A program made the translations under genes and the position numbers. Positions 43,034 through 52,403 of a stretch of DNA of 64,000 bases are shown here, in pieces (the first letter of the stretch is position 1; each line of letters starts with the position of its first letter). Origin of the DNA: JANXZS01 sp963797255 (GTDB lineage: Bacteria > Acidobacteriota > Terriglobia > Terriglobales > Acidobacteriaceae); contig CAWCOV010000030.1 of the NCBI GenBank assembly GCA_963797255.1, positions 744,001 through 808,000 on the forward strand. Direction: 5' to 3'. The notes beneath the pieces were generated by a model, which saw only the letters and a program-made list of their open reading frames with translations, was not told where the DNA came from and did not search any database.

Positions 43034-43546
43034 ATGTCCCTGATTGGCGCCCAGATCGTCCTGCGGCCCATGACCGACGCCGACATCTCGGAAGTGCTGC
43101 AGTTGGAACAGGAAACGCCTGGCGTCCCGCATTGGACCCGGGATCAATATGAAACATCCACCGGCAACTCGAACGACGCCGTCCGTCGCCGGGGCTGGGT
43201 AGCCCTTCATTCCGGGCAACTTGTGGCGTTCGCGATCGTCCGGGAACTCGCAGCCGGGCAAGAGATCGAGTGTGAGCTGGAATCGCTCGCCGTGCATCCC
43301 GCTTCCCAGCGAAACGGCATCGGAAGCAGGCTCCTGGAGCACGTCGTTTCCGAGCTCAAAGCTGCCTCCGCCAGCCTTCTTCTGCTCGAAGTTCGAGCAT
43401 CTAATTTGGCAGCAAGACACCTGTATCAGCGGGTAGGATTGACCGAAAAAGGCGTTCGAAAAAACTATTATCCGGCTGGATCAGGCGGCGCGGTAGAGGA
43501 CGCCATATTGATGGAATTGAGGTTCCGGGATAGCCCTCGAACCTGA
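43034..43546 (+). CDS. rimI: ribosomal-protein-alanine N-acetyltransferase
   Basis: A GNAT acetyltransferase of about 170 residues. It has VLRPMTDADISEVLQLEQET at the N-terminus, CELESLAVHPASQRNGIGSRLLE as the acetyl-CoA loop, and LLLEVRASNLAARHLYQRVGL followed by GVRKNYYPAG, matching RimI. RimI acetylates the N-terminus of ribosomal protein S18; related enzymes take other substrates. The start is ATG 43034, just after the tsaB stop; a TTG at 43013 would overlap tsaB. The tsaB-rimI order is very common, which supports both calls. Confidence 0.92.
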   Translation: MSLIGAQIVLRPMTDADISEVLQLEQETPGVPHWTRDQYETSTGNSNDAVRRRGWVALHSGQLVAFAIVRELAAGQEIECELESLAVHPASQRNGIGSRLLEHVVSELKAASASLLLLEVRASNLAARHLYQRVGLTEKGVRKNYYPAGSGGAVEDAILMELRFRDSPRT

Positions 43547-43641
43547 CTTGGGACGCCGGACAAGCTGTTGAAAAAACGGCATTGCCCGCCGCCCTCCGGA
43601 GTGGTAGCTTGATGAGTCTCATGAAACAAGGAGGTGTCTGA

Positions 43642-43860
43642 ATGGATCAGGAAATCGACGGACAATTGCTCAGCGTGGAACTGCATCGGTTGGAACAAGA
43701 GCACCACAACTACGCTGAGCGGCTCGAAAGCTTAATTTCAAAGCCCTATTTATCCGAAGATGAAAAAATTGAAGAAGTCCGGCTGAAGAAGCTGAAACTT
43801 CACCTGAAAGATCAAATCGCAGCAAGACGCAATCAGCATAGGGCGTTGAATCTCGCCTAG
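43642..43860 (+). CDS. DUF465 (YdcH-like) small helical protein
   Basis: A 72-residue, highly charged protein expected to form a helical hairpin: LSVELHRLEQEHHNYAERLE, then the connecting PYLSEDEKIEE, then VRLKKLKLHLKDQIAARRNQ. This is the DUF465 pattern. Function unknown in the family. AAGGAGGTG lies just upstream, a strong ribosome binding site, so it is probably well expressed. It is followed by 153 bp without a gene before psd. Confidence 0.9.
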   Translation: MDQEIDGQLLSVELHRLEQEHHNYAERLESLISKPYLSEDEKIEEVRLKKLKLHLKDQIAARRNQHRALNLA

Positions 43861-43988
43861 GCTACTGTTGTCCGGCACGTGGATCGGCAAATTCCTTTAT
43901 CCGGGAGCGGAGCATCGCGGACCCTGGTATCCAGATGTCGTTCGCGCTCCGCTAACCGGTCCACCGCGCACATGAGAGGCAAGCCCTC

Positions 43989-43994
43989 TATAAT
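43989..43994 (+). promoter_or_regulatory. -10 promoter element upstream of psd
   Basis: A perfect TATAAT lies 19 bp before the psd start codon. No good -35 box is seen 16-18 bases further upstream, so it may depend on an activator or be fortuitous. Confidence 0.4.
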
Positions 43995-44013
43995 CGACTG
44001 AGGTTGCTCCCAT

Positions 44014-44679
44014 ATGGTGCGTGACGGTTATTTCTACGGGTTGGCTCTGCTGCTTGTCGCAATCGTGGTGCATCTGCTCACAGGCGGATGGCTATGGGCC
44101 CTCATTCCAATCCTTTTGGCGCTATTTTTTCTCTGGTTTTTCCGCGATCCTGAACGCACAATTCCTGACGGCTACGGCCTCATCGTCTCACCCGGCGACG
44201 GGTTGGTGACCGAAGTGACGCGCTTCGACACCCCCAACGGTCCCCGCCAGCGAATCAGCATTTTTCTCAGCGTCTTCGACGTCCACGTCAATCGCTCTCC
44301 CATCGCCGGGACCCTGCGAGATGTGCACTACCAGAAGGGCAAATACCTCAACGCCATGAATCCCGCTTCCGCAGAGCAGAATGAGCAGTGCGTGGCCACC
44401 GTTGCAGGAGAAGAAGTCGAAGTCATCTTCAAGCAGATTGCCGGATTGCTGGCCCGCCGCATTGTCTTCGTTCCAAAAACCGGCGACCGCCTGAGCCGCG
44501 GCGATCGCGTGGGCCTCATCAAGTTCGGTTCGCGCGTAGACGTGATTCTGCCTACCAGCGTGCAGATCCGCGTCACCAAGGGAACCCGCGTCAAAGGCGG
44601 CTCTTCCATACTTGCCGAGATCATCCCCGCCGGGGAAGATCAATTGGCGAGAGAGACCGCGGTGGAGGCACTGGTTTGA
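44014..44679 (+). CDS. psd: phosphatidylserine decarboxylase
   Basis: A 221-residue enzyme of the short, membrane-associated type that makes phosphatidylethanolamine. Two membrane helices occupy about 6-45. Family landmarks follow: WFFRDPERTIPDGYGLIVSP, GDGLVTEV, ISIFLSVFDVHVNRSPIAG, and the self-cleavage site LIKFGSRVDV, whose Ser becomes the pyruvoyl group. The C-terminal VKGGSSILAE is also typical. Its stop overlaps the TTG start of pssA (TTGA), so the two enzymes of the PE branch are coupled. Confidence 0.95.
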   Translation: MVRDGYFYGLALLLVAIVVHLLTGGWLWALIPILLALFFLWFFRDPERTIPDGYGLIVSPGDGLVTEVTRFDTPNGPRQRISIFLSVFDVHVNRSPIAGTLRDVHYQKGKYLNAMNPASAEQNEQCVATVAGEEVEVIFKQIAGLLARRIVFVPKTGDRLSRGDRVGLIKFGSRVDVILPTSVQIRVTKGTRVKGGSSILAEIIPAGEDQLARETAVEALV

Positions 44680-45533
44680 GCAGCGAAGTAAGCCGTAAGC
44701 CACGTCCCAAGCGGGGGATGTACATTATCCCGTCCGTCTTTACCTCCGGCAACATTGCCGCGGGATATTTCGCGATTACGCAGAGCCTTCAGGGATCCAC
44801 GCTGCAGCCACATCACTTTGATTACGCCGCGCTCGCCATTGGCTTTGCCATCCCCTTCGACGCGCTCGATGGCCGCATCGCTCGGATGACGAACACCACC
44901 AGCGAGTTTGGCAAGGAACTGGACTCGCTCGCCGACGTTATTACTTTCGGCGTCGCCCCCAGTATTCTCGCGTTCACCTGGGGATTCACCATGCTCCCAG
45001 CCAGCATGGACCCGACGTTCCGCCAGAAACTCGTAGAGTTTGGCGCGTTCCTCTGCTTTCTGTTCCTGCTATGCGGCGCGGGTCGCCTGGCGCGTTTCAA
45101 TATCAGCAACAATCCCATTCCCAAGAATCCGGGCCGCCCGGGGAGCAAGTATTTCGTTGGCATGCCCATACCCGCGGCCGCGGGTGTGATCGCCTCAGTC
45201 GTTCATCTTTTCCACGGCCACCCCGTCTTCAACTGGTGGCTGGCCCTTACGTGGATGGTGCTGGTTGCCCTGCTAGGCTTCCTCATGGTGAGTACCTGGC
45301 GCTTCTGGAGCGGCAAGGAAATCAATCTCTCCGGGCGACATCCATTTCAATTGCTCATTCTGCTTGGCGTGTTCGTCTATTCGCTCGCCATGTTTTCCTA
45401 CATGATTTTGTTCCTCTTTGCTTTCGTCTACATGTTCTCCGGCATCTTTGCGCGCGCGGCTTATTCGTGGCGCCGTGGCCGTCAGGCAGGTAGCAATACA
45501 ATCTCGAATCCTACGACCACGACACCGGAATGA
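44676..45533 (+). CDS. pssA: CDP-diacylglycerol--serine O-phosphatidyltransferase
   Basis: A membrane CDP-alcohol phosphatidyltransferase that makes phosphatidylserine, the substrate of Psd. The signature DGRIAR ... EFGKELDSLAD fits D-G-2x-A-R-8x-G-3x-D-3x-D. About seven to eight helices follow from MYIIPSVFTSGNIAAGYFA onward. I place the start at TTG 44676: GGAGG lies 7 bases upstream, and the TTG overlaps the psd stop. This gives 285 residues; the longer open frame is psd in another register. The stop overlaps the next ATG by 4 bp. Confidence 0.93.
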   Translation: MSSEVSRKPRPKRGMYIIPSVFTSGNIAAGYFAITQSLQGSTLQPHHFDYAALAIGFAIPFDALDGRIARMTNTTSEFGKELDSLADVITFGVAPSILAFTWGFTMLPASMDPTFRQKLVEFGAFLCFLFLLCGAGRLARFNISNNPIPKNPGRPGSKYFVGMPIPAAAGVIASVVHLFHGHPVFNWWLALTWMVLVALLGFLMVSTWRFWSGKEINLSGRHPFQLLILLGVFVYSLAMFSYMILFLFAFVYMFSGIFARAAYSWRRGRQAGSNTISNPTTTTPE

Positions 45534-46570
45534 CAGCCAACTATCGAATTGCAATTGTGGGCGCCGCTTCTCTGCGGGGCAAAGAAGTCAACGAAGCTTT
45601 GGGAGAATCGACGTTCGCCTCAGCGGACTTTTTGCTCCTGGACGATGATGAAGCCCTTGGGCAGCTTGAATCCGTCGGCGACGAAGTCACCTTCGTTCAG
45701 CGCATCGAGCCCAACTCCTTTGAGCACGTGGACTTTACTTTTTTCTGCGGAGACGCCGCTCTCACTCGCAAACACTGGAAGAATGCGCAGCGCGCCGGCA
45801 GCAGCATCATTGATCTCTCCCGCGCCATTGAGTCGGAGCCGAAAGTGCTCGTGCGCGCTCCCTGGGTGCGTGAGGAAATGAATGGCTCAGCTCCAAAAGA
45901 GTCGCCCGACCTGCATACACCCGCCGTCATTCCGGCTCACCCCGCTGCGGTTTCGCTGGCGCTGTTAATGCTGCGCCTGAAAAATATCGCGACCGTAAAG
46001 AGTGCGTCCGTCACCATCCTCGAGCCCGCCTCGGAATACGGCCGTGCTGCCATGGACGAGCTGCATCAGCAGACGGTAACGCTGCTCTCGTTTCAAACTC
46101 TGCCGCGTGAGATTTACGACACGCAGGTTGCCTTCAACTGCGTTCCCGTTCTCGGCGAAGCCGCTAAAATCAACCTTGCGGAAACAGAAGCCACGATCCG
46201 TCGCCACTACGCGCTGCTATCCGGCGGAAAGCTGCCGCCGATTGCCGTCCAGCTCATTCATACGCCGGTGTTCCACGGATACGCCTTCTCCATCGCGGTC
46301 GAATTGGAGCAGGCGGTGGCACTTGAAGATGTTGAAGCGGCTCTCAGCGGAGATCACATCGACGTGGTTCTGGGCGATGCCGATGCGCCCAGCAACCTGA
46401 GCACGGCGGGGCAGGAAGATGTGATGGTTCGCCTGCGCAGCGACGACGACGGCCCTTCGACGCGATTTTGGATCTGGGCTGCGGTGGATAATCTCAAGTT
46501 CGCCGCGGTGAATGCCGTAGCCTGCGCACTCGAGTTGAGAAGGTTGCGGCCGCAAGGACAAGTGCAGTAG
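45530..46570 (+). CDS. aspartate-semialdehyde dehydrogenase-like protein without the catalytic cysteine (USG-1 type)
   Basis: A 346-residue protein with the Asd fold: an N-terminal Rossmann segment YRIAIVGAASLRGKEVNEAL, FFCGDAALTRKHWKNAQRAG, IDLSRAIE, and a dimerisation domain with VTILEPASEYGRAAMDELHQQ and VAFNCVPVLGEA. In true Asd the catalytic Cys lies in a GNPxC or NCST stretch; here the corresponding region reads HTPAVIPAHPAAVSL with no Cys. This resembles the USG-1 paralogue, which is not expected to act as Asd. It could be a binding or moonlighting protein. It is coupled to pssA by a 4-bp overlap, which may hint at a role in membrane metabolism, but that is inference. Confidence 0.82.
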   Translation: MTANYRIAIVGAASLRGKEVNEALGESTFASADFLLLDDDEALGQLESVGDEVTFVQRIEPNSFEHVDFTFFCGDAALTRKHWKNAQRAGSSIIDLSRAIESEPKVLVRAPWVREEMNGSAPKESPDLHTPAVIPAHPAAVSLALLMLRLKNIATVKSASVTILEPASEYGRAAMDELHQQTVTLLSFQTLPREIYDTQVAFNCVPVLGEAAKINLAETEATIRRHYALLSGGKLPPIAVQLIHTPVFHGYAFSIAVELEQAVALEDVEAALSGDHIDVVLGDADAPSNLSTAGQEDVMVRLRSDDDGPSTRFWIWAAVDNLKFAAVNAVACALELRRLRPQGQVQ

Positions 46571-46573
46571 CGG

Positions 46574-47728
46574 TTACTGCGTCTTCATCCACGAGTCATA
46601 CTGCGTCAGGATGTATTTGTCCGTCATGCCAGCAATGTAGTCGGCAACGTAGCGCGCAACGCCCTGTTCCGCAATATCCGCTTCGTGGCCCGGCGGTATG
46701 AGAGCAGGATCGGCAACCCACGCATCGAACAGCCGCTGAATAATTTCTCCGGCTGCATGCTGGTCGCGGAGCAAATCTTCCGAGCGGTAAAGATTCTCGT
46801 AAAGATAATCCTTCGCTTCCATTCGCTGCGCTTCCACCTCGGGCGAAAAAGTCACCAGCCGGTTCGGCGCGGATCGAATGTCTTCAAGCGAATGAACGCC
46901 TGCGTTGGATACGTTACGGATGGTCTCGTTGATCAGATCGCCGACCAGCACATTCAGCATGCGCTTGATGGATTCGTTGAACACCAGCTTTTCCGCCGCG
47001 TCAGGGAATCGCTCCTGCATGGGAATGTAGAAGCGCTCGAAGATCCGCACATGCTCGCGAACATGCTGGATGGTCAGAATCCCCGCTTCCACTCCATCGT
47101 CAAGATCCGCGGTCAGATAGGCGATCTCGTCCGCGAGGTCAATCAGCTGCGCTTCGAGTGGCGGCCGCTTCGATAAAAAATATTCCGCGAGTTCGGGATG
47201 TTCCTCAGGCGCGTAGTCGTGCGAGTGCTTGATGATGCCCTCACGCACTCCCAGCGTCAGGTTCAATCCGCGAAATCCCGCGTATCGTTGCTCGAAATAC
47301 TCCACAATGCGCAGCGCATGAAGATTGTGATCGAAGCGCAGGCCGTGTTTCCGCAGAGCCTTGTCGAGAGCATGTTCGCCCGCGTGTCCGAATGGCGGAT
47401 GCCCGATATCGTGAACCAGAGCGAGCGCTTCAGAGAGATCCTCATTCAACCCCAGCGCCTTAGCGATGGTCCTGGCAATCTGCGCCACTTCCGTGGTGTG
47501 TGTCAGTCGGCTGCGAAAGTGGTCGGAGTAGCGATCCGTGAAGACCTGCGTCTTTCCCGCAAGACGACGAAACGCGCGGGCATGAATAATGCGCGCGCGG
47601 TCTCTTTGGAAAGCTGATCGATAAGGATGAGGTTGCTCGAGATGCGCCCGCCTCGTGAGAGGCTCTCCATCGTCATCTCGAACCCGGCATGCTGCCGGAA
47701 GATGCGCGAGTGGAGTTGAAAGAATCAC
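46574..47728 (-). CDS. dgt: dGTPase-like deoxynucleoside triphosphate triphosphohydrolase
   Basis: A 384-residue HD-domain phosphohydrolase that splits dNTPs to nucleoside and triphosphate. It has HPYRSAFQRDRARIIHARAFRRL and KTQVFTDRYSDHFRSRLTHTTEVAQIA, with the metal-binding HD in ALVHDIGHPPFGHAGE, and LEAQLIDLADEIAYLTADLDDG. Cytoplasmic; it controls dNTP pools. The start is GTG 47728; the N-terminal 30 residues are poorly conserved, so the start may be off slightly. It converges on the Asd-like gene with a 3-bp gap. Confidence 0.92.
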   Translation of the reverse strand: MILSTPLAHLPAACRVRDDDGEPLTRRAHLEQPHPYRSAFQRDRARIIHARAFRRLAGKTQVFTDRYSDHFRSRLTHTTEVAQIARTIAKALGLNEDLSEALALVHDIGHPPFGHAGEHALDKALRKHGLRFDHNLHALRIVEYFEQRYAGFRGLNLTLGVREGIIKHSHDYAPEEHPELAEYFLSKRPPLEAQLIDLADEIAYLTADLDDGVEAGILTIQHVREHVRIFERFYIPMQERFPDAAEKLVFNESIKRMLNVLVGDLINETIRNVSNAGVHSLEDIRSAPNRLVTFSPEVEAQRMEAKDYLYENLYRSEDLLRDQHAAGEIIQRLFDAWVADPALIPPGHEADIAEQGVARYVADYIAGMTDKYILTQYDSWMKTQ

Positions 47729-47744
47729 GTGCGGGCCAGATCTC

Positions 47745-49865
47745 CTAATTCTTGGCGGTGCCTGATGTGTCGTGTTTTGCCAGCTTCACGCGCGCGCCTT
47801 CCAGCTTCTTCTCCACCTTGGCGACTTCGCCCGGCTCGGCATCCGAGGGATTCGAGCGTGCATATTCTGAAAGCGAAAGCTCCCACTGCGCCGCTGCTTC
47901 CTTCAGGCGACCCGTCTTTTCATACAACTCGCCCATGTGGTCGTGCACCGTGGGATCGTTCGACATCCGCTCAAGCGCCTTGCGCAGATTCTCTTCTGCC
48001 GGCCCGTACTGCCCCAGCTTGAAGTATGCCCAGCCCAGCGAATCAAGATTCGCGCCGCTCTGCGGATCGAGAGTGACGGCATGCTGCAGCATCGCGACAG
48101 CCTCCGTCAGTCGAACGCCGCGATCCGCCAGCATGTATCCCATGTAGTTCAGCGTCATGCTGTTGTTGGGATCAATCGCCAGGATCTTGCGGAACTGTTC
48201 TTCCGCTGCGTCGTACTGCTTCTGGCGCTCCGCAATCGTTCCACGCAGAAAGTAAACATAGATCTTTTCGTCCGGCTTGGTACCAAGCGGCTCGGCCTTG
48301 TCCACCATGTCACTGGCATCTTTCCAACGGCGAAGGCGGATGTCCATGTTGGCAATCTGCAGGTACGTCTCGCGGTCTTCCGGGCCACCAGTCAACTGCG
48401 CCTGGGCCAGTTGCATGCCCTCATCCACTTTGCCGGTGTCGGCCATCTGTCCCGCAAGCATCAGCTTGATCTGCCGATCCTTGGGCAGCTTCTTCGCAGC
48501 TTCTTCGGCTACCGCGGTGGCCTGCGGATACATACGCGCATCACGGTACGTGTCCACCTGGCTCTGATAGCCACGGATTGCAAACTCGCCGCCCATCGCA
48601 ATCATCTTGGCGTAAGTATCCACCGCCAGCTGCGTCTTGTTCTGCTCGCGGTAGACGTTGGCGAGGCGCTCAAGAAAGATGGCGCGATTATTCTTTTCCA
48701 TTTCGGAGTACTGGTCGTTCGCGTGCGCTGTCGATGCAACCAGTTTCTCCAGGATCTGCGTAGCTTCGTCGTAGCGGCCGAGGGAGTCGTACAGCAGCGC
48801 CTCGTTGAAGCTGATCTCCAGCGAATCCTTTACCAGAGTCTTGGCCTTCTTGAGCGTGGCCAACGACTGGTCATACTTTCCTTGACGCCGTTCGATCTCA
48901 GAAATGCGCAGGTAGGCTTGCGGATCCTGCGGGTCGCCCGCGGAAATATCCTGGTAGATCTTCAGCGCCTCGGCCAGTTGATTGTCGTTCAGCAGGCTCT
49001 GCCCCAGCGCGCGCTCGGCGTCCAGATTATCCGGGTCTTGCGCAATCGCCCTCTGATAAGCGGCGATGGCCTTCTTGTTGTCCTTAAGCTGATCGTAGGT
49101 CGAGCCCAGCGCGTATTCCATCTTGGCGCTGCGATCATCCACCGGGACTGCTTCCAGAATCGCCACAGCTCTCTGCAGGTCGCCCGATTCGCTGTAGAGT
49201 CGCGCAAGATTCAACACTACATCTTCAGAATTCGGATCGATTTTCTGTGCGATCTTGAACTGCTCTTCCGCCTTGGCGCTGTTGTGGTTCAAAGAATAAA
49301 GCTGACCAAGCAGGAGCCGGTCTTCAATGTCATTCGGCTGAATCTGAACGATCTTGTTGTATTCCTCGATCGCCAGATCCAGCATTTTTTCCGAAGGCGA
49401 ATTGTTCTGCACGTCGCCCAGCGAGCGCAAATAAATCCGGCCCAGCAGCTTGTGTGCTTCCAGGCTGTTCGGATCCTTCTTGATCATGTCCTGGGCTGCC
49501 AGCACGGCATCGCGCACTCGTCCGGTCTTGAAGTAAAGCTCCGCCAGGCCGCTGTTCAGAAACGTCGACGTAGGATCGGCGTTCAACGCCAGCTTGTATT
49601 CCTCGATCGCACGTGTCGCATACTCAGGACGCCCGTAAGTAGTCGCCATTTCCTCATACATATGAGCCAGTGTGAAATGGTAGTAAGAACTGGCACGGTC
49701 AGGCGTGGTGGCTGCGGTTGCCGGCGCCGCCGGCTTGGCTGACTCGGCCTGTAGTACCCCCGGCAGCGCACACGATGCAAGCACCAGCGTGACGGCAGCC
49801 AGCCGCCTGGCGGTCTGTGCGTAAGGAAGAATCGAGATATCTGTCGGCCTGGAGCTTCTTGTCAT
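47745..49865 (-). CDS. exported tetratricopeptide repeat protein
   Basis: About 706 residues. A signal-like helix (AAVTLVLASCALPGVLQA) at about 22-40 precedes roughly 14-16 TPR units; for example LALNADPTSTFLNSGLAELY, AIEEYNKIVQIQPNDIEDRL, AIAAYQRAIAQDPDNLDAER, AAEEQFRKILAIDPNNSMTL and AAENL-type units near the end. TPR arrays mediate protein contacts; in this setting a periplasmic or outer-membrane scaffold is likely. The start is ATG 49865, because the extra 39 residues from an ATG at 49982 would bury the signal. The stop lies 16 bp before the dgt start, so the two form an operon, TPR gene first. Confidence 0.87.
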   Translation of the reverse strand: MTRSSRPTDISILPYAQTARRLAAVTLVLASCALPGVLQAESAKPAAPATAATTPDRASSYYHFTLAHMYEEMATTYGRPEYATRAIEEYKLALNADPTSTFLNSGLAELYFKTGRVRDAVLAAQDMIKKDPNSLEAHKLLGRIYLRSLGDVQNNSPSEKMLDLAIEEYNKIVQIQPNDIEDRLLLGQLYSLNHNSAKAEEQFKIAQKIDPNSEDVVLNLARLYSESGDLQRAVAILEAVPVDDRSAKMEYALGSTYDQLKDNKKAIAAYQRAIAQDPDNLDAERALGQSLLNDNQLAEALKIYQDISAGDPQDPQAYLRISEIERRQGKYDQSLATLKKAKTLVKDSLEISFNEALLYDSLGRYDEATQILEKLVASTAHANDQYSEMEKNNRAIFLERLANVYREQNKTQLAVDTYAKMIAMGGEFAIRGYQSQVDTYRDARMYPQATAVAEEAAKKLPKDRQIKLMLAGQMADTGKVDEGMQLAQAQLTGGPEDRETYLQIANMDIRLRRWKDASDMVDKAEPLGTKPDEKIYVYFLRGTIAERQKQYDAAEEQFRKILAIDPNNSMTLNYMGYMLADRGVRLTEAVAMLQHAVTLDPQSGANLDSLGWAYFKLGQYGPAEENLRKALERMSNDPTVHDHMGELYEKTGRLKEAAAQWELSLSEYARSNPSDAEPGEVAKVEKKLEGARVKLAKHDTSGTAKN

Positions 49866-50061
49866 TTTGGCAATCCTGCGTCGGACCGCGTCAGCGGTTG
49901 GGATATGCGGATCGTACTTCGTGTATTCGATGCTCTCGCCAGAATCTCTGGTCACGCTGGATGAGGCACTTTGCTGCTTCACTCTCTTAAAGACGATTGT
50001 AACCCGGTAATGGGTGCGGACATTTGCAACCTGTGTTCGCTATTTACAAACGTCGGAGCTA

Positions 50062-52336
50062 TCAACGTCTTGCCGGCGACTGGTCCCCAAGAGGCATTTC
50101 CCGGCTGGCAGAAGTTACCAGTCCGCCACGAGCCATGGCAACCAGGGATCGCTGCAAAATAGTGAGTTGGCGTTCCATTCGTGCCAGTTGCCGCTGCCCG
50201 CTCGAGCTCTGGTCGAGAAGGTCCTCTTCGCTCAAGTCGAATTTCTCTGCAAACTCCTCCCAGTCCACGACTTCGCCTCCGAGCGCGCGATCCAGTGTCT
50301 GTAAGCCGTGCCTCATCAGAACGAGTTTGTCCCGCACTCGCGGTGATCGCTTCCACGCGTCCTCTCCCTGCAGGGAAGCCAAAGTCGTGATGCTCTGCCC
50401 AAACCGCCGCAAGTAGGTCACAAAGGCAATTGCCGCTTCCGTCGCCCGCGCACCTCCCCGCAGGCCTCCACGCGAGGTCCAGGAGGGCTCCAGACGCAGA
50501 CGGTCCAGCGAGTCTTCCGTGTCGTTGTGAGCAAGCCCAATGGCGCGCCGGGCCGCCGCGACCGTTGGCCCAGCTTCCCCGGGTTTCTGCTCATTCCATT
50601 GCGCGATCAGGGCGTCAAGGTAGCGCAGATTCGCCCGCAAACTCCGTTGCAGCTGAAAGCCGAAACGTCTGCGCTCCAGCGCGGGCCACAACACCGCCAT
50701 AGCAGCCATCGCGATCATCGCCCCGAAGAGCGTGTCTAGAACCCGTACTCCGGCCAACTGCCAATCTCCCACATACGGCAGAAAAGCCAACACGAACGTC
50801 GGCGTTACAAAGAAGCAGTAGAGCGTGTAACTCAGCGGCATGACTGCCAGCGCACAGAAAGCCAGCGGAAACAGCACAACTGCTGTAATTAACTGGGAAT
50901 GCAGGAAAACCGCCAGCAGCGCCGCGAAAATGCCTCCAGCAACGGTGCCGCCAATACGCTGCAGCGAGCGCAGAAATGTGCCCCCTACATGCGGCTGGAG
51001 AACAATCAGCGAGGTCAGCATCATCCAGTAACCGTGGCTGATATGCGACCACCTCAGCACATAGACATTGATCCCGCAAACCACGCGCCACCCGGGCTGC
51101 GTGCCGAAAAAGCAGGGAATCCGTCTTCCAGTTCGCCACCAGCTGCTCCAGCCGGATCCGCGCCGGACGATACGGATGCGCAGGCAGCTCCTCCGTTTTT
51201 GCAGCCGTAACTCCTTGATAATCATTGACATCATTGCTCGCCTGAGCTTCGCGACCAGTACGGACCGTTGTTGCGCTTTCGAGCGAAGTATCCAGAAGCT
51301 GCGTTGCATCGCTGATCTGGTTCAGAAGAAATTGTCCCGGAAGATCCTCCGGCGACATGCATTGCGCCATTTCCAGCGGAATACGACGCAACCGCGCCTG
51401 GTAGTCACGGCAGGATTGCTCGATGTGGTCAACGTTGCGCCGCAGCGCCTCCGAGATCCACGTTTCTGCCTGTTCCAGCAGCAAAAGCGCGCTTTTCCCC
51501 CGCATAATGCACGGCGAGGCGTCCTGATTCGCCGTCATCTCCATGTACTCGGCAAGCGCCACCGACCGCGCCAGCAGCATGTCGCCGGATTCCAGCAGCA
51601 CCACCAGGCTTCGCCCCCGCAGCGTCTCCGCCGCACTCTCCGACCGCACGCTGGATACGGCATGCCTGGTTAACTCGAGCTGACGCCGCAGGCGGCTTTG
51701 GTGGTGCCGCGCCAGGCGGTGCCACAGAGCCGGACGGATCTGTTTTCTCAGGTTCAGCTCGTGAATGCTGCCGAGAAAGCTCGCCAGCTCCCGGTAAAGA
51801 TCGCTGACGGCAAACCGGGCCGGGCGGTAGGGATCAATTGGCCAGAGAAACAGCGAAAGCAGCATTGCCCAAAGTCCACCCAGCACCAGGAAGCCGCTGC
51901 GCATAACCGCTACCCGGATGTCATCCGTGGGCGCCCCAAGGCCGCAAATGTAAATCACCTGAATCAGCACCGCGGAAGAGGCAAACGGCTCCCCCAGCAC
52001 GATCAGGTAAGTCCATGCGAAGCACCAAAGGAAGGTCGCCAGGATGGCAAAGGCCAGATGGGCGCCCACCAGAGTTCCCAGAAGGCATCCAGATGCCCCT
52101 CCAAGGGTCAGCAGGCCGAGGCTGGCGATCCGGCTGCGATATGGGCCCCCTTTGTCTGCAAGAATCGCCTCAAAGGCTCCCAGAGCCGCCCAGCCCAATT
52201 GCGGCTGTTGCAGCATATCGCCCAACAGCAGCGGAAAGCTGATGGCCGTCGCCGCCCGCAAGCCGCGAAACCAGTCCATCCCTTTCAGCCACGAGAGGTC
52301 GGACAGTCTCTCCTTCAGATCTCCAAAGGATGCCAT
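50062..52336 (-). pseudogene. FUSC-family membrane protein, frameshifted
   Basis: The N-terminal frame (52336 down to about 51090) gives a multi-helix membrane domain (FRGLRAATAISFPLLLGDML ... LGGLWAMLLSLFLWPIDPY) and a long cytosolic helical region. The second frame (about 51088 down to 50062) gives the second membrane domain (WSHISHGYWMMLTSLIVLQP, VGGTFLRSLQRIGGTVAGGI) and a C-terminal cytosolic tail. Joining them by removing one base near 51088 gives a 757-residue two-domain FUSC protein, the usual layout of the AaeB-like/YccS family of aromatic-acid or small-molecule exporters. The substrate is unknown. The single-base repair suggests a sequencing insertion rather than a dead gene. Confidence 0.8.
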
Positions 52337-52403
52337 AGTGCCAGTATCTCATTGGGAACAGATGCTTTGCGCGTTGGACCCACCTTCTCCCGGCGGTCCG
52401 GAA

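Noticed and set aside
47937..49742. A 601-codon open frame opposite the TPR gene
   Set aside because: It mirrors the TPR gene on the other strand, has odd composition and no domain. The TPR product is clearly recognisable, so this is a shadow caused by codon bias.
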